A DNA stretch of 60,970 bases from Pseudomonas fluorescens (GCF_000968015.1 NZ_LACH01000043.1:1-60970); one strand, 5' to 3'; positions 17,418 to 26,309 are shown, counted from the first letter of the stretch. Notes: generated by a model from the sequence alone, not told the origin. Made by a program: numbers and translations.

Positions 17418-18032
17418 TCAGTCGAGAGACGGAAGTGCCGGCAACTCTTGGGTCGCCAACGCACGAGCCTCTTCTGGCGGCACACCCAATGCCCGCAATA
17501 CCAGCTCGGCGGTATCAGAGCCCGACTCGCGCCACGTTCGGTGACCTTCCAGTACCAGGAAAATCGAGCCAAGCACGCTGCTCGATATCAGCGTCAGTAC
17601 CGAGAGCAATTGCTCCTGCGCAAACGTGTAGCGCCCTGTGGCAAGCCCGCTCAGAAGATCCTTGGTCGCCTGGCTGCTGAACATTTCGCGCAACGCCGAA
17701 TTGCTCATGGCGAATTTATGGATGAACGCGCCCCACTGAGAGTCTTCGTGCGCTCGGCGAATGAAGAATCGAATGCCATTGGCCAAGCGATGAGCGGGAT
17801 CCGAGAGGGAATTGAAGCTCTTGTTGACGCGCTCATGCATCTCCCTCGCGAGATGACTGGCTACCGCTTCGAACAGGCTTTCCATGCTGTCGATGTTGCT
17901 ATAGACCGTTCCGCGCGCCACGCCTGCCTCTTGCGCGAGGTCAAGGATGTTCACTTGTGAAGTGCCTCTCTCGGCGAACAGGCGAAAGGCAGCTTGATGG
18001 ATGCGGCGCTGTGTTGGATTCAGGGATTCCAC
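17418..18032 (-). CDS. TetR/AcrR-family regulator 1
   Basis: 204 residues. The N-terminal HTH is VNILDLAQEAGVARGTVYSN, and the C-terminal ligand domain is helical and divergent. The start is GTG at 18032, with GGAGAGAG upstream. It is divergent from the OYE-family gene and upstream of the dioxygenase run. Two perfect TGAACAC/GTGTTCA palindromes in the divergent intergenic region are the probable binding sites, implying control of itself, the downstream run and the OYE gene. Confidence 0.92.
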   Translation of the reverse strand: MESLNPTQRRIHQAAFRLFAERGTSQVNILDLAQEAGVARGTVYSNIDSMESLFEAVASHLAREMHERVNKSFNSLSDPAHRLANGIRFFIRRAHEDSQWGAFIHKFAMSNSALREMFSSQATKDLLSGLATGRYTFAQEQLLSVLTLISSSVLGSIFLVLEGHRTWRESGSDTAELVLRALGVPPEEARALATQELPALPSLD

Positions 18033-18065
18033 GGTTCTCTCTCCAGGATTACCTCATGGACCGAT

Positions 18066-18081
18066 TGAACACTCGTGTTCA
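18066..18081. promoter_or_regulatory. Candidate TetR operator O1, TGAACAC-TC-GTGTTCA
   Basis: A perfect inverted repeat of 7-base arms separated by TC, 34 bases upstream of the TetR regulator 1 start. The same arms recur at 18207-18222. The spacing suits a TetR dimer. Confidence 0.7.
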
Positions 18082-18206
18082 TTTTACGTCAACACTATTT
18101 TTTAGCATGTTGGATTTTTCGTCCGAAAAAACGGCCTAAAACCTAACAATCTGAATGCCAGGATCAACCTCGCCTAGTCAATAAATGTACTGAACATTGA
18201 CATAAT

Positions 18207-18222
18207 TGAACACGCGTGTTCA
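18207..18222. promoter_or_regulatory. Candidate TetR operator O2, TGAACACGCGTGTTCA
   Basis: A perfect 16-base palindrome identical to O1 apart from the two central bases. It lies 40 bases before the OYE-family start, where it would overlap or follow its promoter. O1 and O2 are 141 bases apart, so looping or independent control of each side is possible. Confidence 0.75.
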
Positions 18223-18261
18223 TTTATGTTGGTCGAATTTTTATTAGCTGAAGGACAGAAC

Positions 18262-19500
18262 ATGACCGGCTCAAATCTCTTCAAACCGCTTCGATTGCCC
18301 AACGGCACGGTGATTCCAAACCGAATCGCCAAGGCTGCCATGGAGGAGAATCTTGCCAACGGGGATCACGCTCCAGGGGAAGCGCTGGTTAAGCTCTACC
18401 AGCGTTGGGCGGAGGGTGGTGCCGGTCTGATCATCACTGGCAATGTCATGGTTGACCGCCACGCCTTGACCGGGCCCGCTGGCGTAGTGCTTGAGGACGA
18501 TCGGAACCTGGGCAAATTCAAGCTATGGGCCGATGCCTGCCGCAGCCATGGAGCCCAGGCCTGGATGCAAATCAATCATCCCGGACGGCAGCTGCTGGCT
18601 TCAATGGGGCAATCGGCAAGGGGTCCCTCCGCAGTGGCGGTCGATATCCCCGGCCTTTCAAAAGCGTTTGTGCCACCCAGGGCTTTGGAGGAACAGGAGA
18701 TCGAAGAGCTGATCGGGCGCTATACCCAAGCGGCGGTGCTGGCCGAGCGTGCCGGATTCACCGGCGTGGAGATTCATGCCGCGCATGGCTACCTGTTCAG
18801 CCAATTCCTTTCCCCCCTGACCAATCGGCGTGATGACCGCTGGGGCGGTAGCCTCGAAAATCGTGCGCAAATTCTATTGAAAACCATCGACGCAATTCGC
18901 CAGCGAGTGGCACCGATCTTTTGCGTCGCTGTGAAGCTCAACTCCGCAGACTTTCAGCGCGGCGGGTTCGATGCCGCAGATGCGGCTCGTGTAGTGGAAA
19001 TGCTTAACGCCAAGGCGGTCGACCTGGTCGAGTTGTCGGGCGGCAGCTACGAAAGCCCGGCCATGCAAGGGCAGACCCGCGATGGCAGCAGCCTGGCTCG
19101 AGAAGCCTATTTTCTCGAGTTTGCAGAAAAAATAGGCGATATAGCGCGCATGCCGCTGATGGTCACCGGCGGCGTGCGTAGAAAGGAGGTCGCGGAACGC
19201 GTGGTGAGCGGCTCGGTGTCGATGGTCGGACTTGCCACTGCATTGGCAATCGAACCAGCCCTGCCAAAACAGTGGCTGGCGGGTCGGGACATCAAAGTGG
19301 AGCCCATCGTCGTCCGCTGGAAGAATAAGACGCTGGCATCGCTGGCAGTGGCATCGGTGATCAAGAAGCAGCTCGGCTTGCTGAGCCAAGGGAAACGGAC
19401 AAAACCCGGGACATCGCCCCTCATGGCATTGATCGCCAATCAACTGAAGGCTCGTCGTCAGGCGAAGAGCTATCGGCAATGGATTGATCAAGCCAGGTAG
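18262..19500 (+). CDS. Old Yellow Enzyme-family NADH:flavin oxidoreductase
   Basis: 412 residues, an FMN TIM barrel. The hallmark HAAHGYLFSQFLSPLTNRR followed by DDRWGGSLENR is present near residues 175-205. The N-terminal NLFKPLRLPNG and the late VTGGVRRKEVAE phosphate-binding loop complete the fold. OYE enzymes reduce activated C=C bonds; relatives lacking an Fe-S domain also act on nitro compounds. The C-terminal 90 residues are basic and may be an extra helical tail; no 4Fe-4S cysteine set is present. The ATG at 18262 follows GAAGGA. It may handle an unsaturated keto intermediate of the cluster. Confidence 0.9.
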   Translation: MTGSNLFKPLRLPNGTVIPNRIAKAAMEENLANGDHAPGEALVKLYQRWAEGGAGLIITGNVMVDRHALTGPAGVVLEDDRNLGKFKLWADACRSHGAQAWMQINHPGRQLLASMGQSARGPSAVAVDIPGLSKAFVPPRALEEQEIEELIGRYTQAAVLAERAGFTGVEIHAAHGYLFSQFLSPLTNRRDDRWGGSLENRAQILLKTIDAIRQRVAPIFCVAVKLNSADFQRGGFDAADAARVVEMLNAKAVDLVELSGGSYESPAMQGQTRDGSSLAREAYFLEFAEKIGDIARMPLMVTGGVRRKEVAERVVSGSVSMVGLATALAIEPALPKQWLAGRDIKVEPIVVRWKNKTLASLAVASVIKKQLGLLSQGKRTKPGTSPLMALIANQLKARRQAKSYRQWIDQAR

Positions 19501-19518
19501 ATCAGCGACGACACCGGA

Positions 19519-20166
19519 TCAGGCCGGTAGCGGCTTGCCGGCGATTTTCCTGGCTCTGGCAGGTGTGACGCCCAGAGCCTGGAGAACCATTTCGGCGACC
19601 CTCAGATCGTGCTCCGCCACTGCACGCCCCTCGACAACCGAGCGCATGGCTCCGGTTGTGCACGACAGGACGATGTCCAGGGCGACCCCTTCGTCCTCGT
19701 AAGCAAACGTGCCCGCACGCAGTCCTTCACGCAGATCGCCCAGTACATGGTCAGCCAGACGCGAGCGCATGGCCTGGTCGAAATGGATAATGCGCAGCAG
19801 CGCATTCGCCCATTGGTGGTCGGCCGCGGCCCGGCACACAAACATGCGCACGCCAATCGAAAGCCGCTGTGCTCCGCACTGCACGTCCCTGCTCATGGCG
19901 GAAATGGCATCGGAGAACTCGGCGGCCATGGCGATGCCCACCGCCTCCAGCACTTCGTCGCGAGTTCGAAAATAGTTGTAGATGGTGCCGTTGGATACCT
20001 CGGCTTCCGCGGCGACCTCGAGCAGTGCGATCTCCCCCACTTCCTTACGTGCGATAAGGCGCAATGCCGCGTCCACCAGGCCGCGACGGGTGCGCTCACG
20101 TTTCTTGTGACCTCTCGTGAGAGGTTCTGGCGCATCAGCTTCTAAAGGAAGAGTGGGGGAATGCAT
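19519..20166 (-). CDS. TetR/AcrR-family regulator 2
   Basis: About 215 residues. The HTH region (IALLEVAAEAEVSNGTIYNYF) follows a basic arm GHKKRERTRRG, and the remainder is a ligand-binding helical domain. A TTG at 20172 overlaps the stop of the hydroxylase gene; the ATG at 20166 is the more usual start. It is therefore in an operon with, and downstream of, the hydroxylase. The TCAATATTGA pair ahead of that operon is its probable target, which would make the operon self-limiting. Confidence 0.9.
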   Translation of the reverse strand: MHSPTLPLEADAPEPLTRGHKKRERTRRGLVDAALRLIARKEVGEIALLEVAAEAEVSNGTIYNYFRTRDEVLEAVGIAMAAEFSDAISAMSRDVQCGAQRLSIGVRMFVCRAAADHQWANALLRIIHFDQAMRSRLADHVLGDLREGLRAGTFAYEDEGVALDIVLSCTTGAMRSVVEGRAVAEHDLRVAEMVLQALGVTPARARKIAGKPLPA

Positions 20167-20168
20167 GA

Positions 20169-21827
20169 TCAAGCTCGTAATCTAATGGGCTCGTTGATAG
20201 TAATGGAAACGCCGTCAGGAGTGGCGCCATCACTCATCAGCAGACCCCGACAGTCTCGAAGGAGTTTGCTGGCCTCTGCGCCAGGGGCGTGGTGCATGAT
20301 GATACGGTCAGGACGAACGGCGACGAGTGTTCCTTTAGCAGCCAGTGGCAAGATCTCATGGTTCATGTCTTCGATGAAGTCACAGCTGCCGCCGGAGCGT
20401 TGGCCGCGTGCTCTGACCTCTAAGAAGTGGCCGCCCATTTTTTCCCAGGAAACGATCTGATCAGGGGTTAGCAGTGACAACGGGTCAACGCCGAATCCAA
20501 CCAGGGTCAGGCTATCTCCCAGAGCATCGTCGCTCAGTTTGATCTGCTTTTGCATGTTGCGAGTCCAGGCCTGGGGAAACAGGCTGCCACGTACCAGTTT
20601 GTCGCCCCGGCGATGCTGCACGAACAGGCCGTGTTTGAAGGTGTTCTTCGGCTTGATGTCCAACTGCTCGAAGTACCTCCTGGTTGTGGGAGTCAACGCC
20701 AGCGTGCGCATCAGACCGTGGACAAAGAAAGCGGCGATCTTGTTCTTGGGCATCACCAGACGGCCCATGAGTTTCGCTAGATTGATCATTGCCTGGGCAT
20801 GCGGGCGGCGCTCTACGTCATAGGTATCGAGTATTGCAGGCGCGGCATGGCCGCGAAGGACCCAAGCCAGTTTCCAGGCAAGGTTGGCGCCATCTCGAAG
20901 TCCCGCAACGAGGCCCTGCCCGACAAAAGGAGGGGTGATGTGCGCGGCGTCGCCGGCGAGAAAGACGCGCCCCTTGCTGAATCTGTTGCAGCACCGCGCG
21001 TGGAATCGATACACCGCCTTGCGCTCGATTTCCAGCTCCTGCGGGTTGATCCATGGAGCAATCAGCCGGGCTATGCTTTCCGGGCTTTCCAGCTCTTCCC
21101 GGGACTCACCGGGTTGCAGCATGAACTCCCAACGCTCCCTGCCGCCGGGTGCGGGCATGTGCGGCGTTGGGCGCTGCGGATTACAGAGAAACTCAATGTG
21201 ATCAATCGCTGACTTGTGACGATTCTTGACATCGACAATCAGCCAATCCTCCGCATAGGTCTGCCCTTCGAACTCCTGGCCAATCAGCGCTCTGACCCTG
21301 GAGCTAGCGCCATCCGCTCCGATCAGGTACTGGGCGCGAACGGAATGCGACTGCCCATTCTGATCCCGTACGCAAGCGACGACGCAATCTGACTGCTCGA
21401 CCAGGCTCTCCAGCTCGAAGCCACCCAGGCTGGTCACGGTCTTAAGCCGGGAGACTTGGCTGCGCACTGCGTGTTCGAGGTCGGGTTGATAGAACGTCAC
21501 GAGTTTCGGATGGCCGTCGACGCACCCTTCGGTATTGGCTCGACCGAACTGCCCGAGTACCGGGGAGTGCATCTTCACTTCAGGGATAACGATCTTCTCG
21601 AAAGCGTCTTCCGACAAACCAGCTTGTTGCAGGATGCGCAGCGCCTCGTTGTCCAGTGCAATGGCACGCGGCATCAGTACGACGTCATGGACCTTGTCCA
21701 GTACCAGGGTCGTGATCCCATAGCGGCCGAGCAGCGCCGTGATTGTTGCACCTACCGGACCGTTACCGATGACCAGCACGTCGACGGCGGAGGGAGGCAA
21801 TTCGGAAACTTTCTTGTTGTTGTTCAT
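20169..21827 (-). CDS. MhpA-type FAD-dependent aromatic hydroxylase
   Basis: 552 residues of the class A flavoprotein monooxygenases. The FAD-binding motif GNGPVGATIT is at residues 21-30, and the second FAD motif GRVFLAGDAAHITPPF is followed by GLRDGANLAWKL. The C-terminal thioredoxin-like domain typical of MhpA and PheA is present. The closest named group is 3-(3-hydroxyphenyl)propionate hydroxylase. It would hydroxylate a phenol with NAD(P)H and O2 to give a diol or triol for the extradiol enzyme. The gene is first in a two-gene operon with TetR regulator 2. Confidence 0.88.
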   Translation of the reverse strand: MNNNKKVSELPPSAVDVLVIGNGPVGATITALLGRYGITTLVLDKVHDVVLMPRAIALDNEALRILQQAGLSEDAFEKIVIPEVKMHSPVLGQFGRANTEGCVDGHPKLVTFYQPDLEHAVRSQVSRLKTVTSLGGFELESLVEQSDCVVACVRDQNGQSHSVRAQYLIGADGASSRVRALIGQEFEGQTYAEDWLIVDVKNRHKSAIDHIEFLCNPQRPTPHMPAPGGRERWEFMLQPGESREELESPESIARLIAPWINPQELEIERKAVYRFHARCCNRFSKGRVFLAGDAAHITPPFVGQGLVAGLRDGANLAWKLAWVLRGHAAPAILDTYDVERRPHAQAMINLAKLMGRLVMPKNKIAAFFVHGLMRTLALTPTTRRYFEQLDIKPKNTFKHGLFVQHRRGDKLVRGSLFPQAWTRNMQKQIKLSDDALGDSLTLVGFGVDPLSLLTPDQIVSWEKMGGHFLEVRARGQRSGGSCDFIEDMNHEILPLAAKGTLVAVRPDRIIMHHAPGAEASKLLRDCRGLLMSDGATPDGVSITINEPIRLRA

Positions 21828-22219
21828 ATTGAGCCCTTGTTGTGATTGAAGTCGTGAGGCGCGCAGGTCTCATCGTCAGGCAAGGTCAAGGTATTCAATA
21901 TTGAGAGATATTTCAATATTGATGTTCTTGTCATTATTTTTTGAGATCATGCTCAAGCCGCGATGGGGCCAAGGGGCGAGCCGAATTGCGCGGTGTGAAG
22001 CGAGTTTGCGCGTGTGCCGGTTTCCGACCGGCGACGCTTGGCTTCAGAGCCGATCAGCGTTGTCATTAGACCAATGGCTCAAGACTGCCGAGGCTGGAGA
22101 GCCGTTGATTCAAAAGGTTGGTCGATAGGACCAGGAAGCCGGCCACACCGGTTTTCAGTATCGACCCCCATGTGAAGCTTCGCGGCGCACAACCCTGTTT
22201 TAGTCTTTAGGAATCAACC
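21828..22219. other. Intergenic region between divergent hydroxylase and large regulator
   Basis: A 392-base region with no convincing gene. It holds the TCAATATTGA doublet (21895-21922) and must hold promoters for both the hydroxylase operon and the 965-residue regulator. No other repeat or RNA was recognised. Confidence 0.6.
21895..21922. promoter_or_regulatory. Candidate operator, two TCAATATTGA palindromes
   Basis: Two perfect 10-base palindromes TCAATATTGA, at 21895-21904 and 21913-21922, are 18 bases apart centre to centre in an AT-rich island. They are 68-95 bases upstream of the hydroxylase start. The likely ligand is TetR regulator 2. The 18-base spacing is less usual for one dimer and could fit two dimers. 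Confidence 0.65.
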
Positions 22220-25117
22220 GTGGCACGTCCGCAGCCCCATCCAAACCCAGTCTTGCTCTGCTTCTTCGAATTCGAGCTCGACGAGTCCAACGCCTGCTTG
22301 TTGCGTAATGGGGAAACCGTTGCAGTGGCACCCACGCCTTTCACGTTGTTATGCGTGCTGGCACGCCAGCCAGGGTCGCTGGTGACCAAGGATGCCTTGC
22401 TTGATGCCGTGTGGGGGCATCGGTTCGTCAGCGATTCGGTGCTGAAAACGGCCATCAGCGATCTGCGCAAGGTGCTGGGCGACGAACCCAGGCAACCTCG
22501 CTTCATCGAGACGGTGTCGCGGCGCGGCTATCGCTTCATCGCCCCACCCTCCTCCGCACTTTCGAAGCCGCCTGCATCCGCGACGGTTACAGCGACCGGC
22601 ACACCTTCGTCACCGTCATTCATCGGTCGCACTGACGAGGTCGCGAGGCTGCAAAGGGCCTGGGAGCGGGCGAATGGCGGCCAGCGCGCCGTGGTGTGGC
22701 TCGCCGGAGAACCGGGGATCGGCAAGACCACGTTGATCGAACATTTCCTCGCTGGCCTTGGCGGCATCGCCTGCGCACACGGCCATTGCATGGAACACTT
22801 CGGCACCGGCGAACCGTACCTGCCAGTGCTGGAGGCGTTGGCCGATCTGTGCCGCGGCGACCCAACCCTGCCGGCGTTGTTGCGCGAAGTGGCACCAACC
22901 TGGCTGCTGCAATTGCCTTGGCTGAGTAGCACGGAGGAACGTGACGCATTGCGGCGCGAGCTGGCCGGCGTCGGCCCGGAACGCATGCTGAGGGAGTTCG
23001 GAGAACTATTGGATCGCTACACAGAGCTGCATCCGCTGTTGCTCGTGACCGAAGACCTGCACTGGAGCGACCGGGCGACGGTTCAGCTGATTAACTACAT
23101 CGCACGACGCCGTGGCCCGGCAAAGCTCATGTGGCTGTCAAGCTTCCGCCTTGCCGAAGTGGTGGCGCTCGACCATCCGCTCAGCTCATTGCGTCACGAA
23201 CTGCGCCTGCAACGCTTGTGCGAGGAAGTGGTGCTCGACCCGTTTTCCGAAACCGAGGTTGCCGACTATGTGGCGTTGCGTTCAGCTTCACTGGCTCGCG
23301 ATGAAGCCTTCGTACGCGCCCTGCACGAACGGACCGACGGCGTGCCCTTGTTCGTGTCCTCAATCATCACTGAGGTGATGGATGCAAAAGAAGACGAAAC
23401 CACCGTCGAAGCTCGACTGGCGGATCTGGCGGTACCCGACAACCTTGCGGCCATCATTGATCACTACATCGCCAAGCTTGGCCCGGAGCAACGTACCCTC
23501 CTCTCGGCGGCAGCGGTGTGCGGGGCCGACTTCCGGGTTGAGACGATTACGCTTGCGCTTGAGCTCGACCCCGTCTCAGTAACCAGTGCCTGTGAGGTGC
23601 TGGTGCGCGAGCAAATATGGCTCACACAATTGCAGCCCCATGAAGCTGACGACACGATAGAGCTGCCTTACTCATTCCGTCACGCCCTCTTTCGGCAGGT
23701 GCTGTACGACCGCACGCCGCGTTCATTGCGCATTAATCTGCATCGGCAGGTCGGCACTGCCCTGGAACGCGAACGCACAGCTGGCGTCCAGGTTGCAGCC
23801 TCAGAATTGGCGATGCACTTTGACCGTGCCCGGCTGCCGATGATCGCGCTGCGCTACTACGCCGAGGCCGCAGAAGCCGCGCTACTGCACTTCAGCCCGG
23901 ACTTGTGCATCAGCCTCACTGAGCGTGCCCTGATCCTGCTTATGCAGGCACCCGAAGGGTCGGAGCGCGATACGCTCGAAATCACCTTGGCCACGTTGCA
24001 GGGGGTTTCGGCCTTCCACATGTTCGGTGTCGGCAGCGAAGCCAAGGGCGTTTTCGAACGGGCATACACGCTGCTCGCGAACGTACCCGAGCACCCTATG
24101 CGCAGTCGCCTTCTGCACGGATTCGGCTATCTACTCGGTCTGCGCGGCGACTATTCGCAGGCTCTGGAAGTGGCAGAGCGTGCTGAAGCTCTCTCCCTCA
24201 ACGCAAACGATCAAGAGCTCATGCTGGCGGCGTGCATCGTTCAGGGCGAGGTGCATCACCTCCAGGGCCGCACGAAAATGACACGCAGCTGGTTAGAGAG
24301 TGCCCTCGCGATCGCCGAGCCGCTGGACATAGGTACAAACGAGATCTTTGCGGCAGATCCCCAGGTTATGCTGCACGGCATGCTGGCCATCGAGCTGGTG
24401 CGGTCTGGCCTGATCGAGCAAGGGCGAACCCATATGCAGCAGGCACGAACCCGCGCGCATACGCTTCGACAACCTATGACATGGCTGGTCGCGACCTGGC
24501 AGGAAGTTTTGATCGAGGTACGACTGGGAAACCCTGTGCGGGTGGCAGCGCTGGCTGACGATATGCAGAAGCTCGTCGATGAATATTCGCTCGCGCTCGG
24601 GCGCACGGCTTGCCGCTGGTGGCGTGGCTGGGCCGATGCGCGCAACGGTGCTCCCCACGACGGTTACCGGCACATCCGTGAGGCCTACGAGGAACACACC
24701 GGACTTGGTATGCGCTCCGGTGCCAGCGAAGTACTTGGCTACGCCGCCGAGGCGCTGCTACTGGCAGGCGATTACGACGCAGCGCACGTTGAATTGCAGG
24801 AAGCCCTCCGAGTGGGAGAGGAATTGGGAGAACGGGTGTACCTTCCGCAGCTGTTGTTGCTGGTGGCCGCGATCGCTCGAGCTCAAGATCGGTCGGATGC
24901 CAGCAACGCGGCGATACGGGCTGCGATTGAGGAGGCACGCGCCCAAGAAGCATCGTGGCTGGAACTGCTCGCATTGGTCGAGCTGAGTGAGCATCACGAC
25001 GCAACAATTGAGGAGCACCAAGCATTGGGGATATTGATAGACCAATTGCCAGAAACGCATGGGACTGAATTGGTAAAACGTGCGCGCTCGTTGATTGACG
25101 CCGCCAAGCGGGCTTGA
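22220..25117 (+). CDS. OmpR-type wHTH + AAA ATPase + TPR regulator
   Basis: 965 residues. Residues 10-108 are a Trans_reg_C winged helix (DAVWGHRFVSDSVLKTAISD, ending SRRGYRFIAPP). Residues about 134-450 are an AAA_16-type STAND ATPase with Walker A GEPGIGKT (163-170) and a Walker B-like LLLVTEDLHWSD. The last 400 residues are helical repeats of TPR type. There is no receiver domain. Such proteins are signal-responsive activators related to CadC and MalT-type STAND regulators. The GTG start at 22220 follows AGGA. It may activate the adjacent hydroxylase unit, but no partner is proven. Confidence 0.85.
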   Translation: MARPQPHPNPVLLCFFEFELDESNACLLRNGETVAVAPTPFTLLCVLARQPGSLVTKDALLDAVWGHRFVSDSVLKTAISDLRKVLGDEPRQPRFIETVSRRGYRFIAPPSSALSKPPASATVTATGTPSSPSFIGRTDEVARLQRAWERANGGQRAVVWLAGEPGIGKTTLIEHFLAGLGGIACAHGHCMEHFGTGEPYLPVLEALADLCRGDPTLPALLREVAPTWLLQLPWLSSTEERDALRRELAGVGPERMLREFGELLDRYTELHPLLLVTEDLHWSDRATVQLINYIARRRGPAKLMWLSSFRLAEVVALDHPLSSLRHELRLQRLCEEVVLDPFSETEVADYVALRSASLARDEAFVRALHERTDGVPLFVSSIITEVMDAKEDETTVEARLADLAVPDNLAAIIDHYIAKLGPEQRTLLSAAAVCGADFRVETITLALELDPVSVTSACEVLVREQIWLTQLQPHEADDTIELPYSFRHALFRQVLYDRTPRSLRINLHRQVGTALERERTAGVQVAASELAMHFDRARLPMIALRYYAEAAEAALLHFSPDLCISLTERALILLMQAPEGSERDTLEITLATLQGVSAFHMFGVGSEAKGVFERAYTLLANVPEHPMRSRLLHGFGYLLGLRGDYSQALEVAERAEALSLNANDQELMLAACIVQGEVHHLQGRTKMTRSWLESALAIAEPLDIGTNEIFAADPQVMLHGMLAIELVRSGLIEQGRTHMQQARTRAHTLRQPMTWLVATWQEVLIEVRLGNPVRVAALADDMQKLVDEYSLALGRTACRWWRGWADARNGAPHDGYRHIREAYEEHTGLGMRSGASEVLGYAAEALLLAGDYDAAHVELQEALRVGEELGERVYLPQLLLLVAAIARAQDRSDASNAAIRAAIEEARAQEASWLELLALVELSEHHDATIEEHQALGILIDQLPETHGTELVKRARSLIDAAKRA

Positions 25118-25164
25118 AGCGTCAAGGCGGGCCCGAAGCCATCCGCTGTTGGCAACGGCGCAAA

Positions 25165-25255
25165 TTGCACTCCACTTGATCACCCGTTTGCACTCGACCT
25201 AACCAGTCATTTGCATTCATTCTGACCACGATTGCATCGGATTTGACCGGCACGC
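25165..25255. repeat. Four tandem degenerate ~23-base repeats
   Basis: Units beginning TTGCAC/TTGCAT start at 25165, 25188, 25211 and 25232, with a consensus near TTGCACTCGACNTGACCA. The 21-23 base period and non-coding setting resemble the multiple terminal repeats of IS21-type elements. No istA or istB sequence is nearby, so this may be an orphan end. Confidence 0.5.
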
Positions 25256-25297
25256 TTTGTAATCATGATTGGCAGATAACGGCCAAAAGCGGACACC

Positions 25298-25606
25298 TCA
25301 AATTGGTGGCGAGGTTTCTCGGTCGTGAAGTTCATTAAACAGTTTTCGCAAAAATCCGTCGCCGGCTGCGCATTCAGAAAGCACGTAATGCCCTGACCAA
25401 ATGTCCCAACCTGTAGCAAGAGTCAGATCCGAGCGCTGGAAGCTTGGGTAGATTTTTTCGTCCAGGCCGATCACCACCGAGCCCACGCGCCGGAAGCCCC
25501 AGACTTCAATCAGTTTGTTTTCCAGCGTTTCCCAATCAGTTTCAGGTAAGTCGCCAAAATCGATTGTCAGATGGCCGTTTGAGGATGCTTGTAGGGTCGC
25601 ATTCAT
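25298..25606 (-). CDS. Small uncharacterised protein
   Basis: About 102 residues from the ATG at 25606 (an in-frame GTG lies at 25657). The sequence is acidic, with LTIDFGDLPETDWETLENKL followed by VWGFRRVGSVVIGLDEKIYP and a tryptophan-rich GWDIWSGHYVLSECAAGD. The composition looks like a genuine cytosolic protein, perhaps of the small immunity-protein kind. I do not recognise the family. It stands alone between the tandem repeats and the VOC gene. Confidence 0.6.
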   Translation of the reverse strand: MNATLQASSNGHLTIDFGDLPETDWETLENKLIEVWGFRRVGSVVIGLDEKIYPSFQRSDLTLATGWDIWSGHYVLSECAAGDGFLRKLFNELHDRETSPPI

Positions 25607-25877
25607 ATGTTCGCGCCTAGCGTGGAAATGTTGACTAGAAGGTGAAGAGTGAGACACGCCGCTGACGTGCTTGGCAGCAATCTTGGTTTGTTCTTAGCCA
25701 AAGGCAAGCAGTATTAAGCAGCCGCGATCGTCCAGGAGCTGCCACTCAACGCGACTCGATAATTCCCACCCGACCATGCATCATCATGCTCGCCACAATC
25801 CCGTTGTGGGCATCGAAGCTATAAATGCAGAACCTGCCCGCCTGCAAAAATGAGCCTTTTGAAATGGAAGTCATCTC

Positions 25878-26309
25878 ATGTTCGAACGTAACAAACTGGT
25901 TCCGGAGTTAATGGTCACCAACCTGGATAGCAGCCTGGCTTTTTGGGTTTCTTGCCTTGGGTTCAACGTAGCTTATCAACGCCCGGAAGACGGATTTGCA
26001 TACCTTGATTTGAATGGTGCTCAAGTAATGCTTGAGCAGGTTGATTCGGACTCGGGTCAATGGCTGACTGCGCCGTTGACTAAGCCGTTTGGACGAGGCA
26101 TCAACCTGCAGATTGATATTGAGGCTGTCGCACCCATCATCCAAAAACTTGATCAGGCTGGATTTCCACTCTATCGAGAATGCAAAGACACCTGGTATTG
26201 GGCTGAAATTGTAGAAGTAGGCCAGCGTGAATTCATCGTCCAGGATCCCGACGGTTATCTAGTAAGGTTGGTAGAGCGGTTGGGTGAGAGACCGGCTTGC
26301 TCAATCTGA
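25878..26309 (+). CDS. Bleomycin-resistance-type VOC protein
   Basis: 143 residues, a single-chain VOC protein. It opens with LVPELMVTNLDSSLAFWVSC and continues with FAYLDLNGAQVMLEQ, then GINLQIDIEAVAPII, and ends with the typical FIVQDPDGYLVRLVE. The family binds bleomycin-like metallo-glycopeptides or acts as a glyoxalase relative. It is a common cargo gene of islands. The ATG at 25878 has GGAAG-type spacing upstream. Confidence 0.85.
   Translation: MFERNKLVPELMVTNLDSSLAFWVSCLGFNVAYQRPEDGFAYLDLNGAQVMLEQVDSDSGQWLTAPLTKPFGRGINLQIDIEAVAPIIQKLDQAGFPLYRECKDTWYWAEIVEVGQREFIVQDPDGYLVRLVERLGERPACSI

Noticed and set aside
21901..22128. Plus-strand 75-codon frame in the divergent region
   Set aside because: It starts inside the operator doublet, has no ribosome site and no recognisable sequence.
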